DNA from: Bog-473 sp963742035
GTDB taxonomy: Bacteria; Actinomycetota; Acidimicrobiia; Acidimicrobiales; RAAP-2
Length of the DNA: 64,000 bases
Direction: 5' to 3'
Assembly: GCA_963742035.1 (NCBI GenBank)
Contig: CAVUKH010000004.1
Coordinates: 1 to 64,000 of the forward strand
This document shows positions 1 to 12,388 of this stretch, one piece after another. A program made the position numbers and the translations under genes. Positions within the stretch are counted from its first letter, which is position 1, and every line of letters begins with the position of its first letter. Under the pieces are notes generated by a model. The model saw only the letters and a list, made by a program, of their open reading frames with translations, ran no database searches and was not told where the DNA came from.

Positions 1-44
1 GGCCCCCTGCCAGGCGTCCGGCGGGGAGGCGGGGTGGCCGGCCG

Positions 45-371
45 TCAGGCCGTCTGGATCTTGATCTCGATGTCCACGCCGGCCGGGAGGTCGAGCCGCT
101 GGAGCGAGTCGACCGTCTTGGGCGTGTGCTCGACGATGTCGACCAGGCGCTTGTGCACCCGCATCTCGAAGTGCTCGCGGGAGTCCTTGTACTTGTGGGG
201 CGACCGGATCACCGTGTAGCGGTGCTTGTCGGTCGGCAGCGGCACCGGCCCGAGGACCTTGGCCTGCGTCCGGAGGACCGTCTGCACGATCTTCTCCGTC
301 GACTGGTCAAGGATCTCGTGGTCGTAGGCCTTCAGCCTGATGCGGATCTTCTGCTTCGGGCCGTCGGCCAT
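45..371 (-). CDS. rpsJ: 30S ribosomal protein S10
   Basis: S10 is a protein of the 30S head and also the NusE partner of NusB/NusG in antitermination. The 108-residue product starts MADGPKQKIRIRLKAYDHE and keeps the family core, including SPHKYKDSREHFEMR and a C-terminus reading DIEIKIQTA. The frame stays open upstream for 28 more codons, but these do not resemble S10, so the ATG at 371 is chosen. It lies 31 nt downstream of the tuf stop. S10 is normally the first gene of the S10-spc operon, whose next genes would lie beyond base 1. Length is close to the usual 102-105 residues. The call is secure. Confidence 0.97.
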   Translation of the reverse strand: MADGPKQKIRIRLKAYDHEILDQSTEKIVQTVLRTQAKVLGPVPLPTDKHRYTVIRSPHKYKDSREHFEMRVHKRLVDIVEHTPKTVDSLQRLDLPAGVDIEIKIQTA

Positions 372-402
372 TGCTGTGCCTGCTCTCGCGCTGTGGTCGG
401 GA

Positions 403-1591
<1,189 letters not shown>

Positions 1592-1676
1592 CGCCTGGCT
1601 ACTCCCTGCTCCTTGTCATGGCCCCAGTGGCCCTGACGCTTTCTCTTTCTGCGATCTGATCTGGTGCGATCTGTCC

Positions 1677-1696
1677 GGTCCGCGCCGGGGCGGACC
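1677..1696 (-). terminator. GC hairpin between fusA and tuf
   Basis: A 7-bp stem (GGTCCGC with GCGGACC) closes a 6-nt loop just after the fusA stop codon. No T-run follows on the minus strand, so it is at best an attenuator or an RNA-processing site that could set the fusA to tuf ratio. The stem is seen directly; the function is inferred. Confidence 0.3.
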
Positions 1697-1701
1697 CGGG
1701 G

Positions 1702-3801
<2,100 letters not shown>

Positions 3802-3836
3802 GGTGCTGTCTCGGGTGTCGTGTGGGTCGGCGTCCA

Positions 3837-4307
3837 CTACCAGCGGTAGTGGGCGAAGGCGCGGTTGGACTCGGCCATCTTGTGCATGTCCTCGCGGCGC
3901 TTCACCGAGGCCCCGATGTTGTTGGAGGCGTCGAGGATCTCGTTGGCCAGGCGCTCGGCCATGGTCTTCTCCCGGCGCTGGCGCGAGAACGTGGTCAGCC
4001 AGCGGATGGCCAGCGTGGTGGCGCGGCGGGGCCGCACCTCGACGGGCACCTGGTAGGTGGCACCACCGACGCGGCGGGACTTCACCTCGACCTCGGGCCG
4101 GGTGTTCTCCACGGCGCGCTTGAGCGCGGCCACCGGGTCGCCGCCCGACTTCTCCTGCACCTGCTCGAGGGCGTTGTAGACGATGCGCTCGGCCAGCGTG
4201 CGCTTGCCCCGGGAGAGGATCTTGTTGACGAACTGGGTGACCAGGACGGAGCGGTAGACGGGGTCCGGCGCGAGCTCGCGGCGGGTGGCGGGTCCGTTAC
4301 GGGGCAT
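3837..4307 (-). CDS. rpsG: 30S ribosomal protein S7
   Basis: S7 nucleates assembly of the 30S head and in many bacteria represses its own operon. The product is exactly 156 residues, the typical bacterial length, from MPRNGPATRRELAPDPVYRS to a C-terminus reading NRAFAHYRW. The frame is open further upstream, but that part is the rpsL gene in another frame, so the ATG at 4307 is the start. Only 2 nt separate it from the rpsL stop codon, which suggests translational coupling. The gene is intact. Confidence 0.97.
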   Translation of the reverse strand: MPRNGPATRRELAPDPVYRSVLVTQFVNKILSRGKRTLAERIVYNALEQVQEKSGGDPVAALKRAVENTRPEVEVKSRRVGGATYQVPVEVRPRRATTLAIRWLTTFSRQRREKTMAERLANEILDASNNIGASVKRREDMHKMAESNRAFAHYRW

Positions 4308-4309
4308 GC

Positions 4310-4681
4310 CTAGGACTCCTTCTTGGCGCCGTAGCGACTGCGGGCCTGGCTGCGCTCGCGCACGCCCGAGGTGTCGAGCGCGCCGCGCACGACCTTGTAG
4401 CGGACGCCGGGCAGGTCCTTCACCCGGCCGCCGCGGACGAGGACGATGGAGTGCTCCTGGAGGTTGTGGCCCACACCGGGGATGTAGGCCGTGATCTCGA
4501 CGCCCGAGGACAGGCGCACACGGGCCACCTTGCGCAGGGCCGAGTTCGGCTTCTTCGGGGTGGTCGTGTAGACGCGGGTGCACACCCCCCGCCGCTGGGG
4601 CGCGCCCTTCAGGGCCGGGGTCTTGGTCTTCGTCACCTTGGCCTGCCGTCCCTTGCGGACGAGCTGGGCGATTGTGGGCAC
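4310..4681 (-). CDS. rpsL: 30S ribosomal protein S12
   Basis: S12 sits at the decoding centre. The 123-residue product begins (GTG) PTIAQLVRKGRQ and keeps the decoding-site segments TTPKKPNSALRKVARVRL and PGVGHNLQEHS, with lysines at the positions that mutate in streptomycin-resistant strains. This suggests a streptomycin-sensitive form. The GTG start is supported by an AGAGGT Shine-Dalgarno sequence a few bases upstream. It is the first gene of the str operon, with a promoter about 85 nt upstream. In most bacteria this gene follows rpoC directly. Here rpoC ends about 37.7 kb away. Confidence 0.97.
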   Translation of the reverse strand: MPTIAQLVRKGRQAKVTKTKTPALKGAPQRRGVCTRVYTTTPKKPNSALRKVARVRLSSGVEITAYIPGVGHNLQEHSIVLVRGGRVKDLPGVRYKVVRGALDTSGVRERSQARSRYGAKKES

Positions 4682-4764
4682 GCGCTACCTCTCGCTAATC
4701 AGAATGTGAATCCCACGGGCGTGGCGCTGGCGCGCCGGCCGAAGCCGCACATGGCAGGGATTCA

Positions 4765-4793
4765 ATGATAGCGGCTGCCTGGGGTTCCGACAA
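4765..4793 (-). promoter_or_regulatory. Housekeeping-sigma promoter of the str operon
   Basis: On the minus strand TTGTCG (4788-4793) and TATCAT (4765-4770) are separated by exactly 17 bases, which is a good match to a primary-sigma promoter. Transcription would start near 4758, giving a leader of about 77 nt before rpsL. The elements are seen directly; activity is inferred. Confidence 0.7.
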
Positions 4794-5129
4794 TCGCGGC
4801 CACGGCACCGCAACCGCGGGCCGCCGCCCCGGATCGGGCCGCCGGGTCCGCCAGTGTACCGGCCGACTCCTCCCGACCGGACCGGTGCGCGGCGTGCGCT
4901 CGACGGGCCGGCCGTGGCTGTCGGCTCGCCGACTGCCGACCCGCGCAAAACTCTAACCGATCTTGTGCATAGTTTCGGGACTCTGGCTGCCGGGGAGGCC
5001 CGGGCGGCCGGGGTCGGCGGGAGCCTGGTCAGGGCCGGTTGCCCGGTGCCGCCGGAGCCGGTCCGGCGGGCCGGACCCGGTCGGCTCGCCTCATTCCGGG
5101 GGCTCGCCGGGGGCGTTAGCCTCAGCCGC
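4794..5129. other. Intergenic region upstream of str operon and pccB
   Basis: This GC-rich stretch separates the divergent str operon and pccB. It must hold the pccB promoter, but I see no convincing -35/-10 pair for it. The only AT-richer patch is around 4945-4980. No RNA gene, repeat or clear operator is visible, and the open frames crossing it do not look like protein. Confidence 0.5.
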
Positions 5130-6685
5130 ATGGAACACTCCATGGCCGAACGCCTGGCCGACCTGGCCGAACGCAAGAACGAGGCCCTCCACGCCGGGAG
5201 CCCGAGGGCCGTCGAGCGCCAGCACGCCAAGGGGAAGCTGACCGCGCGGGAGCGGATCGACTACCTGCTCGACGAGGGCTCCTTCCAGGAGCTCGACATG
5301 CTGGCCCGGCACCGGGCCCACGGCATGGGGCTCGAGGACAACCGGCCCTACACCGACGGCGTGGTCACGGGCTTCGGCACCATCGACGGCCGGCGGGTGT
5401 GCATCTTCAGCCAGGACTTCACCGTCTTCGGCGGCGCCCTGGGCGAGGTCTTCGCCGAGAAGATCCACAAGGTGATGGACCTGGCCGCCTCCACCGGGGT
5501 CCCGATGATCGGGCTCAACGACGGCGCCGGGGCGCGCATCCAGGAAGGCGTCGTCTCGCTGCACTCCTACGGCGGCATCTTCCACCGCAACGTCACGGCC
5601 TCGGGCGTGATCCCCCAGATCAGCGTGATCCTGGGGCCCTGCGCCGGCGGCGCGGTCTACTCGCCGGCCATGACCGACTTCATCTTCATGGTGCAGGGCA
5701 CCTCGCACATGTTCATCACGGGCCCCGATGTGGTGAAGACGGTCACCGGCGAGGACGTCACCCTCGAGGAGCTCGGCGGCGCCATGAGCCACGCCACCAA
5801 GTCGGGCGTGGCCACCTTCGTCTCGCCCGACGAGAAGGCCTGCCTCGACGACGTGCGCCACCTCCTCTCGTTCCTCCCCTCCAACAACCTCGAGGAGCCG
5901 CCGCTCGAGCTGAGCGGCGACGAGCCCGACCGGCCGTGACCGAGCTGATCGACTTCCTGCCGACCTCGCCCAACCAGCCCTACGACATGAAGCGCATCAT
6001 CACCGCCGTCGTCGACGACGGCGAGTACATGGAGGTGCACCGCCACTGGGCCATGTCGATCACCTGCGGCTTCGCCCGCATGAACGGCCGCGTCGTCGGC
6101 ATCGTGGGCAACCAGCCGGCCGTGCTGGCCGGCGTGCTCGACATCGACTCGTCGGAGAAGGCGTCGCGCTTCGTGCGGACCTGCGACGCGTTCAACATCC
6201 CGCTGCTGACCTTCGTCGACGTCCCGGGCTTCATGCCCGGCACCGACCAGGAGTACGGCGGGATCATCCGCCACGGCGCCAAGCTGCTCTACGCCTACTG
6301 CGAGTCCACGGTGCCGCGGATCCAGATCATCACCCGCAAGGCCTACGGCGGCGCCTACGTCGTCATGAACTCCAAGTCGATCGGCGCCGACCTGGCCTTC
6401 GCCTGGCCTTCGGCCGAGCTGGCCGTCATGGGCCCCAACGGTGCGGTCGAGATCGTCTACCGGCGCGAGCTGGCCGAGGCGGCCGACCCGGCGCGGCGAC
6501 GGGCCGAGCTGATCGACGAGTACACCGAGCGCTACGCCAACCCGTACATCGCGGCGGAGCGCGGCTACATCGACGACGTGATCTCCCCGGCCGACACGCG
6601 TGCCGTCATCTGCCGCAGCCTCGACATCCTGTCGTCCAAGCGCGAGGAGCTGCCGCGACGCAAGCACGGCAACGTGCCGCTGTGA
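5130..6685 (+). CDS. pccB: Propionyl/acetyl-CoA carboxylase, carboxyltransferase (beta) subunit, with a frame change
   Basis: This biotin-dependent carboxyltransferase moves CO2 from carboxybiotin to propionyl-CoA (or acetyl-CoA), giving methylmalonyl-CoA. The N-terminal crotonase-like half starts MEHSMAERLADLAER and contains GLNDGAGARIQEGV and GPCAGGAVYSPAMTDF. The C-terminal half contains TSPNQPYDMKRII, FVDVPGFMPGTDQE and KAYGGAYVVMNSK. The halves sit in different frames that meet at 5936-5939. The sequence there is GTGA, so the second half could formally start at its own GTG overlapping the first stop. One missing C explains it equally well and gives a normal length of about 518 residues. 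No biotin carboxylase alpha subunit is in the window. An ATG at 5142 is an alternative start. Confidence 0.93.
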
Positions 6686-6907
6686 CGCCGCCGCTGCCCG
6701 TCGACGAGCGACCAGCTCGCCCTGCGGGCCCGGCCCGCCCCCGACCCCGCCGTGCTGGCGGCCATCACGGCGGCCGTGCAGCTGGCCTGGCCCCGCCCGG
6801 CGCCGGCCGACGAGCACGACCCGGTGCACGAGCCGTGGCGCTTCAGCGGCCGCTGGTGGAACAAGCCCGTGCCGCTGCGCCGTGACCGTCCCTGGGCGCG
6901 CCGCTGA
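6682..6907 (+). CDS. Acyl-CoA carboxylase epsilon subunit-like small protein, with a probable frame change
   Basis: Actinobacterial acyl-CoA carboxylases often carry a short epsilon subunit encoded directly after the beta subunit. Here a GTG at 6682 overlaps the pccB stop (GTGA). The first residues read in that frame (TPPLPVDE). From about 6706 the family-like part reads one frame over: DQLALRARPAPDPAVLAAI, then WRFSGRWWNKPVPLRRDRP and a stop at 6905-6907. The tryptophan-rich end is the most recognisable part. The frame change is consistent with the single-base errors in neighbouring genes. About 75 residues is a normal size for this subunit. Confidence 0.65.
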
Positions 6908-7209
6908 CGGTCTACGTCGACGACTGGCGCCAGCGGGCGACGGTGCGCGACCGCACCGACCGCTGGTCGCACCTGCTGGCCGACGACCCCGAGGAGCTCC
7001 ACGCCATGGCCGCCGCGCTCGGGATCCCGCCCCGGGGCTACCAGCACCACCGGCGCTCGGCGGCGCTGAACCACTACGACGTGCCCGAGTCCCTCCGGCT
7101 GCGGGCCATTGAGCTCGGCGCGGTCGCGGTGACGTGGCGCGAGATGGCGCGGCTCACGCGGGAGTGGCGGCGCGCTGGCGCTCGGCCAGCGACACCAGGT
7201 CCTCCATGA
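6904..7209 (+). CDS. DUF4031-type small protein
   Basis: The readable part begins LTVYVDDWRQRATVRDRTDR and continues with WSHLLADDPEELHAMAAALG and a HYDVPESLRLRAIELGA block. This is the pattern I associate with the DUF4031 family of unknown function. The conserved VYVDDW motif lies upstream of the first ATG (6943). The likely start is therefore the CTG at 6904, which overlaps the previous stop as CTGA, or a miscalled ATG there. The 3' end overlaps the 3' end of ecm on the other strand by 56 nt, so the last 15-20 residues may not be real. It probably belongs to the pccB operon. No function can be assigned. Confidence 0.6.
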   Translation: MTVYVDDWRQRATVRDRTDRWSHLLADDPEELHAMAAALGIPPRGYQHHRRSAALNHYDVPESLRLRAIELGAVAVTWREMARLTREWRRAGARPATPGPP

Positions 7210-9148
7210 TGCGGTCGAAGGAGTAGTCCTTCGGCGTGTAGACGGAGGCCACGCCCTTGCCCAGCAAGCAGCTCGGCGTCGTCGGGCGGGATGATGCCCC
7301 CCACGACCACGGCCGCCGTGCTGCCGGCGGCACGCAGGCGGTCGAGCACGTCGGGCACCAGCTCGAGGTGCGAGCCCGACAGGATGGACAGCCCGACGAT
7401 GTCGACGTCCTCGTCGCGGGCGGCCGCCACGATCTGGGCCGGGGTCAGCCTGATGCCCTGGTAGATCACCTCGAAGCCGGCGTCGCGTGCCGCGACGGCG
7501 ATCTGCTCGGCGCCGTTGGAGTGCCCGTCGAGCCCGGGCTTGGCGACCAGGAGGCGCGGCGGGCCACCCGTGCGCTCGGCCAGCGCCTTGGTGCGCAGGC
7601 GGACCGGAGCCAGGTCGTCGCCGCGCCGGCCCACCCCGCCGCTGACGCCGGTGGGCGCCCGGAACTCGCCGAACACCTCGCGCAGCGCGCCGGCCCACTC
7701 CCCCGTCGTGCCGCCGGCGTGCGCCAGCGCGATCGTCGCCTCCATGATGTTGCCGCCGGGCCCGTCGTCGTCGGCGACCCGGCGCAGCTCGTCGAGGGCG
7801 CGCGCGCACGGCGGCCGCGTCACGGTCGGCCCGCCAGCGCTCCACGTCCTCGATCTGCTCCGCCTCGACGCGGTGGTCGACCTTGAGGATGTTCTCGAAC
7901 TCGCCGTCGCCGAGCAGGGGCGAGGGCGCGGTCTCGGTGAAGCAGTTGACGCCGACCACCTTCTGCGTCGCCCGACTCGATGCGCCGCACCCGCTCGGCC
8001 TGGCTGCGCACGAGCCGCCGCTTGAGCTCGTCGATCGCCTCGAAGGCCCCGCCGAGCGCCTCCACGTCGGCCAGCTCCGCCATGGCGGCCTCGGCCAGCT
8101 CCGCCGTCTTGGCCTCGATGACCACCGACCCCTCGAAGATGTCGTCGTACTCGAGCAGGTCGGACTCGAAGGCCAGGACCTGCTGTATGCGCAACGACCA
8201 CTGCTGGTCCCAGGGCCGGGGCAACCCGAGCGCCTCGTTCCAGGCGGGCAGCTGCATGGCCCGGGCCCGGGCGCTCTTGGACAGGGTGACGCCGAGCGTC
8301 TCGAGGACGATGCGCTGCACGTTGTTCTCGGGCTGCTGCTCGGTCAGCCCGAGCGAGTTCACCTGCACGCCGTAGCGGAAGCGGCGCAGCTTGGGGTCCT
8401 CCACGCCGTAGCGCTCACGGCAGATGCGGTCCCACAGCTCGGTGAAGGCCCGCATCTTGCAGGTCTCCTCCACGAAGCGGACGCTGGAGTTCACGAAGAA
8501 GCTGATGCGGCCGACCACGGCGGGCAGCTCGGACTCGTCGATCTTGCCCGAGGCGCGCACGCCGTCGAGCACGCCGATGGCGGTGGCCAGCGCGTAGGCG
8601 ATCTCCTGCACCGGCGTGGCCCCGGCCTCCTGCAGGTGGTAGCTGCAGACGTTGATCGGGTTCCACCTGGGCGCCTGGCGCACCGTGTAGGCGATGGTGT
8701 CGACGGTGAGGCGCAGGCTCGGCCCGGGCGGGAAGATGTAGGTCCCGCGGCTCAGGTACTCCTTGACGATGTCGTTCTGCGTCGTGCCGGCCAGCCGCGC
8801 GGGGTCGACGCCCTTGTCCTGCGCGTGGGCCACGTAGAGCCCGAGCAACCAGGCCGCGGTGGCGTTGATCGTCATGGAGGTGTTCATGTCCTCCACGGGG
8901 ATGCCCTCGAGGAGCTCCCTCATGTGGCCGAGGTGGGCCACCGGCACGCCCACCTTGCCGACCTCGCCGGCGGCCTCGGGGGCGTCGGGGTCGTAGCCGG
9001 TCTGGGTCGGCAGGTCGAAGGCGATGGAGAGCCCCGTCTGCCCCTTGGCCAGGTTGGTGCGGTAGAGCTCGTTGGAGGCGCGCGCCGTCGAATGGCCCGA
9101 GTAGGTGCGCATCACCCACGGCGCGTCACGCTGCGGGTCGGTAGCCAT
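7154..9148 (-). CDS. ecm: Ethylmalonyl-CoA mutase (MeaA-type B12 enzyme), with three frame changes
   Basis: This adenosylcobalamin-dependent mutase converts ethylmalonyl-CoA to methylsuccinyl-CoA. The N-terminal barrel includes RTYSGHSTARASNELYRTN, GLSIAFDLPTQTGYDPD, QNDIVKEYLSRGTYIFPPG and SLGLTEQQPENNV. These match ethylmalonyl-CoA mutase/MeaA better than methylmalonyl-CoA mutase. The C-terminal B12 domain carries KPGLDGHSNGAEQIA (DxHxxG base-off motif) and GLSILSGSH. Both domains are in one chain of about 664 residues, as in Ecm. Frame changes near 7967, 7806 and 7263 break the reading frame; each is one base. The true stop is TGA at 7154 after AERQRAATPA. A strong GGAGGT lies upstream of the ATG. 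It follows hbd by 68 nt, probably in one operon. Confidence 0.9.
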
Positions 9149-9216
9149 TCACATCACCTCCAGACGAGTGGGGCGCACCACCATTCTGCCCGGGTTCCGC
9201 ACCCACCGCCGCGCCG

Positions 9217-10072
9217 CTAGCGGCTGTAGTCGTAGAAGCCCTTCTTGGTCTTGCGGCCGAGCTGGCCCGAGGTGACCAGGCGGCGCAGCAGGGGCACCGC
9301 CGCGTAGTTGGGGTCGCGGTACTCCTCGTAGAGCGCGTCGAGGATGGCCAGGGAGGTGTCGAGGCCGACGAGGTCGAGCAGCGCGAAGGGGCCCATGGGG
9401 AAGCCGCAGCCGCCCTTCATGGCGGCGTCGATGCCCTCCTTGGTCGCCACGCCCTGCTCGAGGAGGCGCACCGCGTTGTTGAGGTAGGGGAACAGCAGCG
9501 CGTTGACGATGAAGCCGGCCTGGTCCTTCACCTCGACGGGATCCTTGCCGCAGGCGCCGGCGAAGGCGACCGCCGCCGCCACGGTGGCGTCGCTGGCCGT
9601 GATGGGCCGCACCACCTCGACGAGCGCCATGGCGGGCGCCGGGTTGAAGAAGTGGATGCCGCACACGAGGTCGGGGCGACCCGTCGCCATCGCCATCTCG
9701 ACCACCGGGAGGGTGGAGGTGTTGGTGGCCAGGATCGTCTCGGGCTTGCAGATGCTGTCGAGCTCGGCGAAGAGGTCCTTCTTCACGCACGAGGTCCTCG
9801 ACCACCGACTCGATCACCAGGTCGACGTCGACCAGCTCACCGAGGTGCGTCGTGGCCCGGACCCGGCCCGAGATCGCGGCCGCCTCCTCCTCGGTGCGCT
9901 TGCCCTTCTCGACCTGCTTGGCCAGCGACCGGGCGAGGCCGGCCACCATGGCGTCGGCGCCTTCCTTGCTCCGGCTGCGCAGCACGACCTCGTGCCCGTT
10001 GGCGGCCGCCACCTCGGCGATGCCCGCGCCCATGATCCCCGAACCGACGATTCCCACCCGTGTGATCGACAT
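9217..10072 (-). CDS. hbd: 3-hydroxybutyryl-CoA dehydrogenase, with a frame change
   Basis: The enzyme interconverts acetoacetyl-CoA and 3-hydroxybutyryl-CoA with NAD(P). The N-terminus MSITRVGIVGSGIMGAGIAE is a Rossmann dinucleotide-binding motif. The rest carries LATNTSTLPVVEMA, GIHFFNPAPAMALVEVV (catalytic His in the family HFFNP motif), KDQAGFIVNALL and GRKTKKGFYDYSR. One extra base near 9785 shifts the frame between VESVVEDLV-type sequence and KKDLFAELDS. About 285 residues is the normal length. The product would feed crotonyl-CoA to Ccr after dehydration. A perfect inverted repeat lies 10-27 nt upstream of the start, and a related site lies between the thiolase and ccr genes. Confidence 0.92.
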
Positions 10073-10081
10073 GGGCGACGA

Positions 10082-10099
10082 GTTTACCGGTCGGTAACC
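10082..10099. promoter_or_regulatory. Operator-like inverted repeat upstream of hbd
   Basis: GTTTACCGGTCGGTAACC contains the arms TTACCG and CGGTAA around a GT centre. On the minus strand a possible -10 (TAAACT) overlaps it, and the hbd ATG follows 10 nt later, so a bound protein would block transcription. Fifteen of its 18 bases match the site at 17480-17497. The repeat is seen directly; repressor binding is inferred. Confidence 0.6.
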
Positions 10100-10147
10100 A
10101 CGGGCGTCGAAGCGGGACGGGGGTGCCGGGCGTGCAAGAGTGGCGCC

Positions 10148-10834
10148 ATGGACACGTCCGGCACGCTGGCCCTGGTCGGGGGCGACGAATGGACCGAGGG
10201 CTGCACCTTCGACGCCTCGCTGCTGGCCGCCTCGGGCGGGGCCGACGTGGTCGTCCTGCCGACCGCCGCCGCCTACCAGCACCCCGAGCGGGTCGTGCTG
10301 CGGGCGGCCGAGTGGTTCGAGCCGCTGGGGGCCCGGGTGGAGGGGCTGATGGTGGTGGACCGGGCCTCGGCCGAGGACGCCGGCATGGCCGCGACCCTGG
10401 CCGGCGCCCGCTTCATCTACCTCTCGGGGGGCTCGCCGCTGCACCTGCGCGCGGTGCTCAAGAGGTCCGCCGTCTTCGAGGCCCTCCTGCAGGCCTTCGC
10501 CGGCGGGGCCGTGGTGGCCGGGGCCGGGGCCGGGGCCATGGTGCTCACCGACCCCATGGCCGACCCGCGGGGCGGGGCGCTGACGCTCGGGCTGGGCCTG
10601 GTCGACAACGTCACCGTCGTCCCCCACTTCGGCGACGAGCACGACGACGCCCACGGCCAGAAGCTCGAGCGCACGGTGGCCATGGCGCCGGCGGCGCTGC
10701 CCGTCGTGGCGCTCCCGGCCCGGACCGCGCTGATCAGGGACGGCCGGGGCGCCTGGCGCTCCGAGGGAGCGGGGACGCCGACCGTGTTCGTGGGCGGGAC
10801 CCAGACCGAAGGGCTGGGCGCACTCGGAGGCTGA
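10148..10834 (+). CDS. Peptidase S51 / cyanophycinase-like protein lacking the serine nucleophile
   Basis: The 228-residue protein has the overall pattern of the S51 (dipeptidase E/cyanophycinase) class I amidotransferase-like fold. An early strand reads LALVGGDEW, RFIYLSGGSPLHLRAVL forms a binding turn, and AGGAVVAGAGAGAMVL occupies the nucleophile elbow. In active members the elbow reads G-T/A-S-A-G-A. Here the serine is glycine (residue 127, codon 10526-10528), inside a GCCGGG hexamer repeat. VTVVPHFGDEHD may supply the family histidine region. It starts 75 nt from hbd, divergently, so it may share its control region. Substrate is unknown, and activity is doubtful if the residue is real. 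Confidence 0.7.
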   Translation: MDTSGTLALVGGDEWTEGCTFDASLLAASGGADVVVLPTAAAYQHPERVVLRAAEWFEPLGARVEGLMVVDRASAEDAGMAATLAGARFIYLSGGSPLHLRAVLKRSAVFEALLQAFAGGAVVAGAGAGAMVLTDPMADPRGGALTLGLGLVDNVTVVPHFGDEHDDAHGQKLERTVAMAPAALPVVALPARTALIRDGRGAWRSEGAGTPTVFVGGTQTEGLGALGG

Positions 10835-10851
10835 CGCCCCCGGACGTGGAT

Positions 10852-11410
10852 CTAGTCCTTCTCCTCGATGGTGACGCTCTCGATCACGACCCGCTCGGTC
10901 GGGGTCCCCGAGCGGCTCCCGACGCCGTTGATCTTCTCCACGACATCGAGCCCGGTCACGACCTCGCCGAAGTGCGAGTACAGCGGCGGCAGGCGTACCC
11001 CGTCGGGACCGCTGATCACGAAGAACTGGCTGCCGTTGGTGTTGGGCCCGGCGTTGGCCATGGCCAGCGAACCGACCTGGTAGCGCGCCTCGGGCGGCAG
11101 CTCGTCGTCGAAGCGGTAGCCGGGGCCGCCCGAGCCCGACCCGGTGGGGTCGCCGCCCTGGAGCACGAAGCCCGGGATGATGCGGTGGAACACGATCCCG
11201 TCGTAGTAGTGGTAGCGGGCCAGGAAGACGAAGCTGTTGACGGTCCTCGGGGCGGCCAGGGGGTCGAGGGCGATGACCATCGTGCCGTGCGAGGTGACCA
11301 TGGTCGCCACGTAGCGCTTGTCCGGTGTCGATGAGCATCGGCGGCTCTTCGTCGAACTTGCGCTGCTGCGGGCTCGAGCCGTCGGCGGCGGGTGGGGTGG
11401 GGGTGGCCAT
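10852..11410 (-). CDS. Cyclophilin-type peptidyl-prolyl isomerase, cytoplasmic, with a frame change
   Basis: Cyclophilins catalyse cis-trans isomerisation of proline bonds. The N-terminus MATPTPPAADGSSPQQRKFD is followed, after a one-base frame change near 11326, by the domain itself. That contains IVFHRIIPGFVLQGGDPTGS (catalytic Arg of FHR and the QGGD motif), NTNGSQFFVISG and a C-terminus ending VTIEEKD. No signal peptide or membrane segment is visible. It is 13 nt downstream of a second cyclophilin gene in the same direction. The pair is probably one operon. Confidence 0.88.
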
Positions 11411-11423
11411 GGTCTGCGCGTCC

Positions 11424-12262
11424 TTACGTTTCGTGGATGGTGACGGAGATGATGCGCTGCGTCACGTCGGGCGGCACGCCCGCGGCGGAGCCCTGCTGGT
11501 TGATGGTGTCGACCACGTTCATGCCCGAGGTCACGGACCCGAAGAGGGCGTAGGTGTTGGGCAGGGACTCGCCCTGCGGCCCGGCCACGATGAAGAACTG
11601 GCTGCCGCCCGAGTTGGGCGCGCCCGTGTTGGCCATGGCCACCGAGCCGAGCGGGTACTGCTGCGCCGGCGTTGGCCGCCTTGGGCGGGTTCTCGTCCTG
11701 GATGGTGTAGCCCGGGCCGCCCTCCCCGGTGCCGGTCGGGTCACCCGTCTGGTCCATGAACTGCGGGATGACCCGGTGGAAGATCACGCAGTGGTAGTAG
11801 CCCTTGTCGGCCAGGAACACGAAGTTGTTGACGGTGATCGGGGCGGACTTGGCGTCGAGCGCGATGTCGAAGGTGCCGGTGGTCGTGACGACGGTGGCCG
11901 TGTAGGTCTTGGACGTGTCGATCGTCATGGCCGGGGCGGCCGGGTACTTCTGCGTGTTGACCGTCGTCTTCGTGCTGGCCGGGCAGCCCGCCTTGACCGC
12001 GACGGCGTTCGCCTGCGCCTGCAGCTTGGCGTCGGTGCCCTTCGCGGCGGCCGTCGTGGTCGTCGTGCTCGACGTTGGACTGCGAGGCCACGTTGTTGTT
12101 GTCGTTGCCCGAGACCAGGAAGACGATCCCGACGATCACGCCGGCGATGACCACCCCGATGATGCCGTTGCGGATCTGCCTGCGGCGCTTCTGCTGCTGG
12201 GCCTCGGCGGCCAGCCGCGCCTCCCTGGCCGCGCGCTGGCGGGCTCTCTTGTCGCTGGGCAC
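11424..12262 (-). CDS. Membrane-anchored cyclophilin-type peptidyl-prolyl isomerase, with two frame changes
   Basis: The N-terminus is very basic (MPSDKRARQRAAREARLAAE). It is followed by a transmembrane segment (IIGVVIAGVIVGIVFLVSG, about residues 34-52), so the enzyme domain is anchored facing outward. A T/A-rich linker follows in another frame from about 12070. The cyclophilin domain has VIFHRVIPQFMDQTGDPTG and GGSQFFIVAGPQGE. A second frame change near 11667 precedes QQYPLGSVAMANTG. Length is about 279 residues. The family usually has QGGD where this has QTGD. A role in folding of exported proteins is inferred from topology. Confidence 0.85.
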
Positions 12263-12388
12263 GGCCCGAGACCCTACCCAATCCCGGGGGCCGCCTCGGA
12301 TCGCCCACCGGGGTCGTAGCCGCGGCCGGGACCCGGGCTGGGGGCCGGAGGGCGATCAGGCCGGTGCGCAGTCTGTAGCCTCGTCCGG

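Noticed and set aside
7154..9148. Methylmalonyl-CoA mutase large subunit
   Set aside because: The N-terminal blocks (YSGHSTARASNELYRTN, DLPTQTGYDPD, QNDIVKEYLSRG) and the single-chain domain order match Ecm/MeaA, and ccr is close by.
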